A stretch of DNA of 64,000 nt from Aliivibrio sifiae (lineage in GTDB: Bacteria; Pseudomonadota; Gammaproteobacteria; Enterobacterales; Vibrionaceae): positions 497,093-561,092 of the forward strand of contig NZ_MSCP01000001.1 of NCBI RefSeq assembly GCF_002954715.1, in the 5' to 3' direction. Every line of letters begins with the position of its first letter. Within the stretch, counting starts at the first letter, position 1. Positions 59,720 through 64,000 of this stretch are shown here, one piece after another. A program made the translations under genes and the position numbers. A model generated the notes under the pieces. The model was given only the letters and a program-made list of their open reading frames with translations, was not told the DNA's origin and searched no databases.

Positions 59720-59747
59720 TTAATCACCTTCACAGTAAAGTGATTAA
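59720..59747. promoter_or_regulatory. Candidate MetR operator between metR and metE
   Basis: TTAATCAC (59720-59727) and GTGATTAA (59740-59747) are an exact 8-bp inverted repeat with a 12-base spacer. Placed between divergent metR and metE, it suits LysR-type binding, though it is not the E. coli TGAA-N5-TTCA box. Confidence 0.45.
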
Positions 59748-59757
59748 CTCATAAAGT

Positions 59758-59773
59758 AAACATCTAGACGGCT
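59758..59773. promoter_or_regulatory. MetJ-type operator, copy 1
   Basis: Two tandem 8-mers AAACATCT AGACGGCT match AGACGTCT at 6 and 7 of 8 positions. It lies about 140 bases before the metE start, in the metR/metE intergenic region. Confidence 0.55.
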
Positions 59774-59879
59774 AAATGGTGTTAATTATTTTGATTGTAA
59801 ATTTAGCCTTATTGAAAAAAATTCATAATCAAAGTGAATATTTATCCGTTGTAGCACAAAAGAAAATACGTCATTGTTT

Positions 59880-59895
59880 AGCCATCCAAACGGCT
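59880..59895. promoter_or_regulatory. MetJ-type operator, copy 2, near the metE ribosome site
   Basis: AGCCATCC AAACGGCT matches the met-box at 5 and 6 of 8 positions, and the flank CATC-AACGGCTAAA matches copy 1 at 14 of 16 bases. It ends 15 bases before the metE ATG, close to AAAGGA. Confidence 0.45.
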
Positions 59896-59910
59896 AAAGG
59901 AATTAGAGCA

Positions 59911-62235
59911 ATGACAACAGAATTGAATGTAAAAACAGTAACTCATATTTTAGGCTACCCACGAGTAGGTGCTCAGCGAGAGCTTAAATTTGCACAAGAA
60001 AAATACTGGCGTGGCGAGATTGGACAAAAAGAATTATTGGCAGTAGGTAGTGAGCTTCGTCAGCGTCATTGGAACGACCAGTCAGCATCTGGATTAGATT
60101 TTGTAACTGCGGGTGATTTTGCTTGGTACGATCATGTATTAACAACTAGCCTTCTTTTAGGTCATGTACCAGCCCGTCATAATAAAGGTTTCCCTGATTT
60201 AGACACGTTATTTAAAGTGGGTCGTGGTCAATCACAAAACAGTTGTGGTTGTGGTGAAGCGGCATCAGATATGACTAAGTGGTTTAATACTAACTACCAT
60301 TATATCGTACCGGAATTTTCTAGAGACGATAAATTTAACGTGAGTTGGTCACAATTGTTTGATGAAATTTCAGAAGCTCAAAAACAAGGTCACACAGTTA
60401 AACCAGTACTTCTTGGGCCATTAAGCTATTTGTGGTTAGGTAAAGAAGTGAATGATGAAGAAGTAGAGCAAGGGTTTGATCGTTTATCTCTTCTTCCTCG
60501 CCTCTTAACTGCATATCAAGCTATTTTCTCAAAGTTATCAGCTCTTGGGGTTGAATGGGTACAAATTGATGAGCCTATCCTAGCGCTGGAATTACCCAAA
60601 GCATGGGCAGGTTCATTCAAATTGGCTTACCAAGTTATTCAAAGCGATGTGAAATTACTATTAACAACGTATTTTGATGGCGTAGAGCATCATTTAGATA
60701 AGATCACCGAGTTAGCCATAAATGGTCTACATATTGATATCTCTGCAGATCCTAAGCAGCTAGAAACCGTTGTGAATGCATTACCAAAAGAGTGGGTATT
60801 GTCTGTTGGTGCGGTAAATGGTCGTAATGTATGGCGTGCAGACTTAGAGCGTTTACATGAAAAATTACAACCAGTGAAAGAAAAACTGGGTGATAAGTTA
60901 TGGATTGCAAGTTCATGTTCATTGCTGCATAGCCCAGTAGATTTAGATCAAGAAACGGAATTATCACAAGAAACGGCACAGTGGTTTGCGTTTGCAAAAC
61001 AAAAGCTAAAAGAAGTTACTTTGTTAGGTGGTGCACTGGATGGAAATCAAAATGCAATCCTAGCATGTCACCAATACAGTCAGCCACTGCGTGAACGTGA
61101 AACGGCAGAGCACATTAATAAGCCTGCGGTACAGCAACGTTTAGCGGCAATTACTCCTGCGTTAGCAGAGCGAGCAGATGCGTATTCAGTTCGAGCACAA
61201 CACCAAGCGGAAAAATTAGGTTTGCCATTATTGCCAACAACAACGATTGGTTCATTCCCACAAACCTCAGATATTCGTCAGCAGCGCAGTGCGTATCGTG
61301 CAGGTAAATTGAATGAACAAGATTATGTGGCAGCAATGAAAGGTCATATTGCTGATGCAGTTGAGCGTCAAGAGCGTTTAGATTTGGATGTGTTGGTACA
61401 TGGTGAGGCTGAACGTAATGATATGGTTGAATATTTTGCGGAGAATCTAAATGGATTCCAAGCAACACGATTTGGTTGGGTTCAAAGTTATGGTTCTCGC
61501 TGTGTTAAACCGGCTATCGTGGTGGCAGATATTGAGCGTGAAGCTCCAATTACAGTCGATTGGACTCAGTACGCACAGTCTCTAACAACCAAACAAATGA
61601 AAGGTATGCTAACAGGCCCTGTAACGATTCTTGGCTGGACGTTCCCACGTGAAGATATTACCCGTAAAGAAATTGCACAGCAGTTAGCGTTAGTATTGCG
61701 TGATGAAGTATCTGATCTTCAGCAAGCGGGCATTAATATTATTCAAATTGATGAGCCAGCTATTCGTGAAGGCTTGCCGATTAAAAAGAGCGATCAAAAA
61801 GCGTATTTAGATTGGGCTGTTGAAGCGTTTAAGATCTCAGCGGCAAGCGCTAAATCAGAAACTCAAATTCATACCCACATGTGTTACAGCGAGTTCAATG
61901 AAATTATCGAATCAGTGGCGGCGTTAGATGCAGATGTGATTACTATTGAAACCTCTCGCTCAAATATGGAACTCCTAAAAGCGTTTGAAGATTTTAATTA
62001 TCCAAATGAGATTGGACCGGGTGTTTATGATATTCACTCGCCAAACATTCCAAGCGAAGAGTGGATTGTTGATTTGATTGAAACGGCCGCAGCGAAAGTA
62101 CCTGTTGAACGTTTATGGGTAAATCCAGATTGTGGCCTTAAAACTCGTAACTGGAAAGAAACAGAAGCCGCATTAGAGAACATGGTAAAAGCCGCGAAAA
62201 CATTACGAAAAAAATGGCAAGTCAATGCAGCTTAA
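59911..62235 (+). CDS. metE: Cobalamin-independent methionine synthase
   Basis: A protein of 774 residues from the ATG at 59911 ([34 protein letters not shown]-type start). The open frame extends to 59776 but crosses the regulatory region. Zinc ligands are in [10 protein letters not shown] and the C-terminal [19 protein letters not shown] and [13 protein letters not shown] are family motifs. It transfers methyl from 5-methyl-THF-triglutamate to homocysteine. It is MetR-activated and MetJ-repressed in E. coli. Confidence 0.98.
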   Translation: MTTELNVKTVTHILGYPRVGAQRELKFAQEKYWRGEIGQKELLAVGSELRQRHWNDQSASGLDFVTAGDFAWYDHVLTTSLLLGHVPARHNKGFPDLDTLFKVGRGQSQNSCGCGEAASDMTKWFNTNYHYIVPEFSRDDKFNVSWSQLFDEISEAQKQGHTVKPVLLGPLSYLWLGKEVNDEEVEQGFDRLSLLPRLLTAYQAIFSKLSALGVEWVQIDEPILALELPKAWAGSFKLAYQVIQSDVKLLLTTYFDGVEHHLDKITELAINGLHIDISADPKQLETVVNALPKEWVLSVGAVNGRNVWRADLERLHEKLQPVKEKLGDKLWIASSCSLLHSPVDLDQETELSQETAQWFAFAKQKLKEVTLLGGALDGNQNAILACHQYSQPLRERETAEHINKPAVQQRLAAITPALAERADAYSVRAQHQAEKLGLPLLPTTTIGSFPQTSDIRQQRSAYRAGKLNEQDYVAAMKGHIADAVERQERLDLDVLVHGEAERNDMVEYFAENLNGFQATRFGWVQSYGSRCVKPAIVVADIEREAPITVDWTQYAQSLTTKQMKGMLTGPVTILGWTFPREDITRKEIAQQLALVLRDEVSDLQQAGINIIQIDEPAIREGLPIKKSDQKAYLDWAVEAFKISAASAKSETQIHTHMCYSEFNEIIESVAALDADVITIETSRSNMELLKAFEDFNYPNEIGPGVYDIHSPNIPSEEWIVDLIETAAAKVPVERLWVNPDCGLKTRNWKETEAALENMVKAAKTLRKKWQVNAA

Positions 62236-62281
62236 AGTGAAATAATACATGTAATTAGCGTTCATTTACGTTAAATGTAAT

Positions 62282-62316
62282 AAAGCGAAATCTCTTCATT
62301 TAGGATTTCGCTTTTT
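62282..62316. terminator. Terminator of metE, also serving the Pmp3-like gene
   Basis: Stem AAAGCGAAATC / GATTTCGCTTT with an 11-base loop, followed by TTTTATTTTTTA on the plus side. Confidence 0.88.
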
Positions 62317-62329
62317 ATTTTTTATGACC

Positions 62330-62488
62330 TTAACGAGTCGTAATCCAAAGGGCATGAATCATCCCCGGAACCCAGAAAAAGAGTGTTAAGATAAAATTAA
62401 TTAATAAATCTTTCCCAACACCTTTTGCAAAGAAAACGCCAACAGGTGGCAATAACACACACAGAATAATTAATACGAGTTTATTCAT
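62330..62488 (-). CDS. yqaE: YqaE/Pmp3 (UPF0057) small membrane protein
   Basis: A protein of 52 residues from the ATG at 62488 (MNKLVLIILCVLLPPVGVFF); the frame opens at 62524 but AGGGAT fits the ATG at 62488. Two membrane helices and the Pmp3 motif LLPPVGVFFAKGVGKDLLIN then LTLFFWVPGMIHALWI are clear. These proteolipids stabilise membrane potential under salt stress. It is convergent with metE. Confidence 0.93.
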   Translation of the reverse strand: MNKLVLIILCVLLPPVGVFFAKGVGKDLLINFILTLFFWVPGMIHALWITTR

Positions 62489-62559
62489 GATATCCCTAAT
62501 TACTTTTGTTAAAGAAATGTACAATCTTTGTATGCTATCTTTTTTATAAATAACATAGC

Positions 62560-62602
62560 AAAGGTTATGTTGTTTCTTGAAGCAACATCAATCAACCTTT
62601 TT
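62560..62602 (+). other. Strong stacked hairpin upstream of darA
   Basis: AAAGGTT (62560-62566) pairs with AACCTTT (62594-62600), enclosing a second stem ATGTTGTTTC / GAAGCAACAT (62567-62588). It ends TTTTTC on the plus strand, which looks like a terminator or attenuator, but no gene reads into it from the left on plus. It could end a short RNA or a leader. Confidence 0.5.
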
Positions 62603-62652
62603 CTAAGTCAATTAACTAAATGGTAACTTACATTTTGTTAAATCTAATGATT

Positions 62653-62689
62653 AGGTATTTATATTAAATATAGATGCTATAAAATACCT
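62653..62689 (+). promoter_or_regulatory. Near-perfect inverted repeat and extended -10 before darA
   Basis: AGGTATTTATA (62653-62663) and TATAAAATACCT (62678-62689) are an inverted repeat with one extra base. The right arm contains TGCTATAAA at 62675-62683, an extended -10. Placed 40 bases before darA, it could be promoter plus operator. Confidence 0.45.
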
Positions 62690-62729
62690 CGCAACTAATA
62701 AGCTCTTAAAGTTGTTTTAGGTCTCTTTT

Positions 62730-63644
62730 ATGAAAAAAGTTCTCGTTATTTCTCACTCTCAAAGTGGACAATTAGCAAAATTTGTAGACTTAGCAACGGC
62801 TCCTCTACGCCAAGCTGATTCAATACAAGTCGACTATCACTGTGTTGAACCGGTTAAAAAATACCCATATCCTTGGTCGTTTTATCCTTTCTTTGATGCT
62901 TTCCCTGAAGCGATTTATATGAATGGCTGTGAAGTGAAACCAGCAGAACATTTAGAAGAAGAGTATGACTTAATTATTCTAGGTTATACGGTTTGGTTTC
63001 TATCGCCTTCAATTCCTATTACTGGCTTTTTACAAACGGCTCAAGCTAAAGCACTTATTAAAGGTAAACCTGTTGTTACTTTTATTGCTTGCCGTGATAT
63101 GTGGGTGATGGCACAAGAAAAAATGAAAGTCGTTATTGCAGAGTTAGGTGGAACATTAATTGATAATGCTGTATTGACCGATCAAGGAGGTTCTATTTAT
63201 GCCTTCATTACGACACCTCGTTGGTTACTTACTGGTAAAAAAGACCCGTTTTGGATATTTCCAGCCGCAGGGGTTTCTGAAAAAGATTTACAAGAGAGTG
63301 AGCGTTTTGGGGATCGTTTAGTTTCAGCATTAGAAAATGAATTAGAAAAGAAAAAAGAGCCGTTATTAAAGAACCTAAACGCAGTAACGGTTAATGGGAA
63401 ATTGATAGGCTCTGAAAAAATAGCCACACGTTCATTTATGGTATGGGGAAAACTGATTCAAAAATCGGGTAAGCCGGGTTCTTTCCCTCGCAAAATTGTG
63501 ATAACTATTTATGCTATTTTTCTTGCTCTCATGGTCTTGACGTTAGTGCCGATAAACTTATTAGTGAAGAAATTAATTTCTCCTTTTAGAAAAAAAGCGG
63601 TTGAAGAAAGCATCGCCTATTATGAAAAACCATCAGGACGTTAG
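62730..63644 (+). CDS. darA: DarA-like dialkylresorcinol condensing enzyme
   Basis: A protein of 304 residues. MKKVLVISHSQSGQLAKFVD is a flavodoxin-like start with KKYPYPWSFYPFFDAFPEAIY, a segment I recall from DarA (dialkylrecorsinol condensing) proteins. A C-terminal hydrophobic segment (ITIYAIFLALMVLTLVPINLL) lies near residues 260-285. DarA joins beta-keto acyl chains from aryl-polyene or fatty-acid pathways into dialkylresorcinols with DarB. It is one base before darB, so the two are an operon. Confidence 0.85.
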   Translation: MKKVLVISHSQSGQLAKFVDLATAPLRQADSIQVDYHCVEPVKKYPYPWSFYPFFDAFPEAIYMNGCEVKPAEHLEEEYDLIILGYTVWFLSPSIPITGFLQTAQAKALIKGKPVVTFIACRDMWVMAQEKMKVVIAELGGTLIDNAVLTDQGGSIYAFITTPRWLLTGKKDPFWIFPAAGVSEKDLQESERFGDRLVSALENELEKKKEPLLKNLNAVTVNGKLIGSEKIATRSFMVWGKLIQKSGKPGSFPRKIVITIYAIFLALMVLTLVPINLLVKKLISPFRKKAVEESIAYYEKPSGR

Positions 63645-63645
63645 A

Positions 63646-64000
63646 ATGAATAACAAAGTATACATTAACGATATTCAGGCTTTTTTGCCAAATGAGGCCG
63701 TTAATAATAAAGACATTGAACACGTCCTTGGGCAAGTTGGTTCGCGACCTTCTCGTGCAAAAAACCTTATTTTGCGATCCAATAAGATTAAGCTGCGATA
63801 TTATGCGATTAACCCTGATACTGGTGATACTACGCATACGAATACAGAATTAACTGCAGAAGCGGTTAGAAAGCTCAATTCGCCTTCTTTTAATATTAAT
63901 ACGACAGAGTTATTAGCCTGTGGTACGACAATTGCGGATCAAATTTTACCAAATCATGCCTTAATGGTGCATGGTGAATTAGGGATCCCTAGCTGTGAAG
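63646..64000 (+). CDS. darB: DarB-like beta-ketoacyl-ACP synthase III, partial
   Basis: 118 residues are visible, starting MNNKVYINDIQAFLPNEAVN, with LNSPSFNINTTELLACGTTIADQ, which is the thiolase-fold KAS III N-half. The catalytic Cys region is beyond the window. DarB condenses the acyl units into a ring with DarA. It begins one base after darA and runs off the right edge. Confidence 0.85.
   Translation, partial: MNNKVYINDIQAFLPNEAVNNKDIEHVLGQVGSRPSRAKNLILRSNKIKLRYYAINPDTGDTTHTNTELTAEAVRKLNSPSFNINTTELLACGTTIADQILPNHALMVHGELGIPSCE

Noticed and set aside
59776-59910. N-terminal extension of metE to 59776
   Set aside because: It crosses the operators and has no family homology; the ATG at 59911 gives the canonical start.

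Overview
The window is AT-rich gammaproteobacterial chromosome, almost certainly from the Vibrionaceae and most like Aliivibrio (Vibrio) fischeri. The basis is the enterobacterial-type gene order with Vibrio-specific insertions, a RelV-type small alarmone synthetase, a MetP/MetS sodium-amino acid transporter, and the first genes of a DarA/DarB dialkylresorcinol/aryl-polyene type cluster at the right edge. The species is inferred by eye, not from an alignment. I see no insertion sequence, prophage, integrase or CRISPR array.

Layout. 1-3564 (minus): stress operon prkA/yeaG - yeaH - spoVR/ycgB, with spoVR running off the left edge. 3751-4949: folD, with a PurR-like box upstream, and tRNA-Arg(TCT). 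5059-7444: selO, a DUF4136 lipoprotein and cspD. 7840-12267: an N-degron block made of clpS-clpA on plus and infA, bpt and aat on minus; it holds both leucyl-transferases, the adaptor and the unfoldase. 12464-19042: aroA, cmk, rpsA (with a structured autoregulatory leader), ihfB, lapA, lapB and pyrF, the same order as in E. coli. 19155-25478: metG, mrp/apbC, udk and asmA. 25561-29370: a corrinoid adenosyltransferase, a membrane HD-GYP phosphodiesterase and a SulP transporter. 29546-33933: rne with a long structured leader, divergent from rluC. 34002-47062: maf/yceF, then yceD-rpmF-plsX-fabH-fabD-fabG-acpP-fabF-pabC-mltG-tmk-holB-tatD-ptsG, the conserved fatty-acid / cell-envelope / DNA-replication superoperon.

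47197-58741 is less conserved: a GST-like protein, metP-metS, an outer-membrane barrel protein, a 29-residue YnhF-like membrane peptide, the RelV-like protein, tyrS, a YgiQ-type radical SAM protein, dcuC, an unrecognised 7-TM protein and a DUF4250 protein. 58778-62235 is the divergent metR/metE pair with repeated MetJ-like operators. 62330-64000 holds a Pmp3/YqaE peptide and then darA and the start of darB.

By function, the window joins stress response (PrkA/YeaH/SpoVR, RelV, CspD, N-degron proteolysis), lipid and envelope synthesis (PlsX/Fab/Acp, LapAB, MltG, AsmA), RNA metabolism (RNase E, RluC, S1, IF1) and methionine/one-carbon metabolism (FolD, MetG, MetE/MetR, MetP/MetS). Small genes below usual ORF cut-offs that I found by reading are rpmF (56 aa), metS (31 aa), the ynhF-like gene (29 aa) and a weak 26-aa candidate. 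The points most worth checking are the signal-peptide-like N-terminus on the RelV-like protein, the unannotated structured DNA in front of the darA/darB cluster, the doubled MetJ operator at metE, and the doubled microdomain in the RNase E tail.
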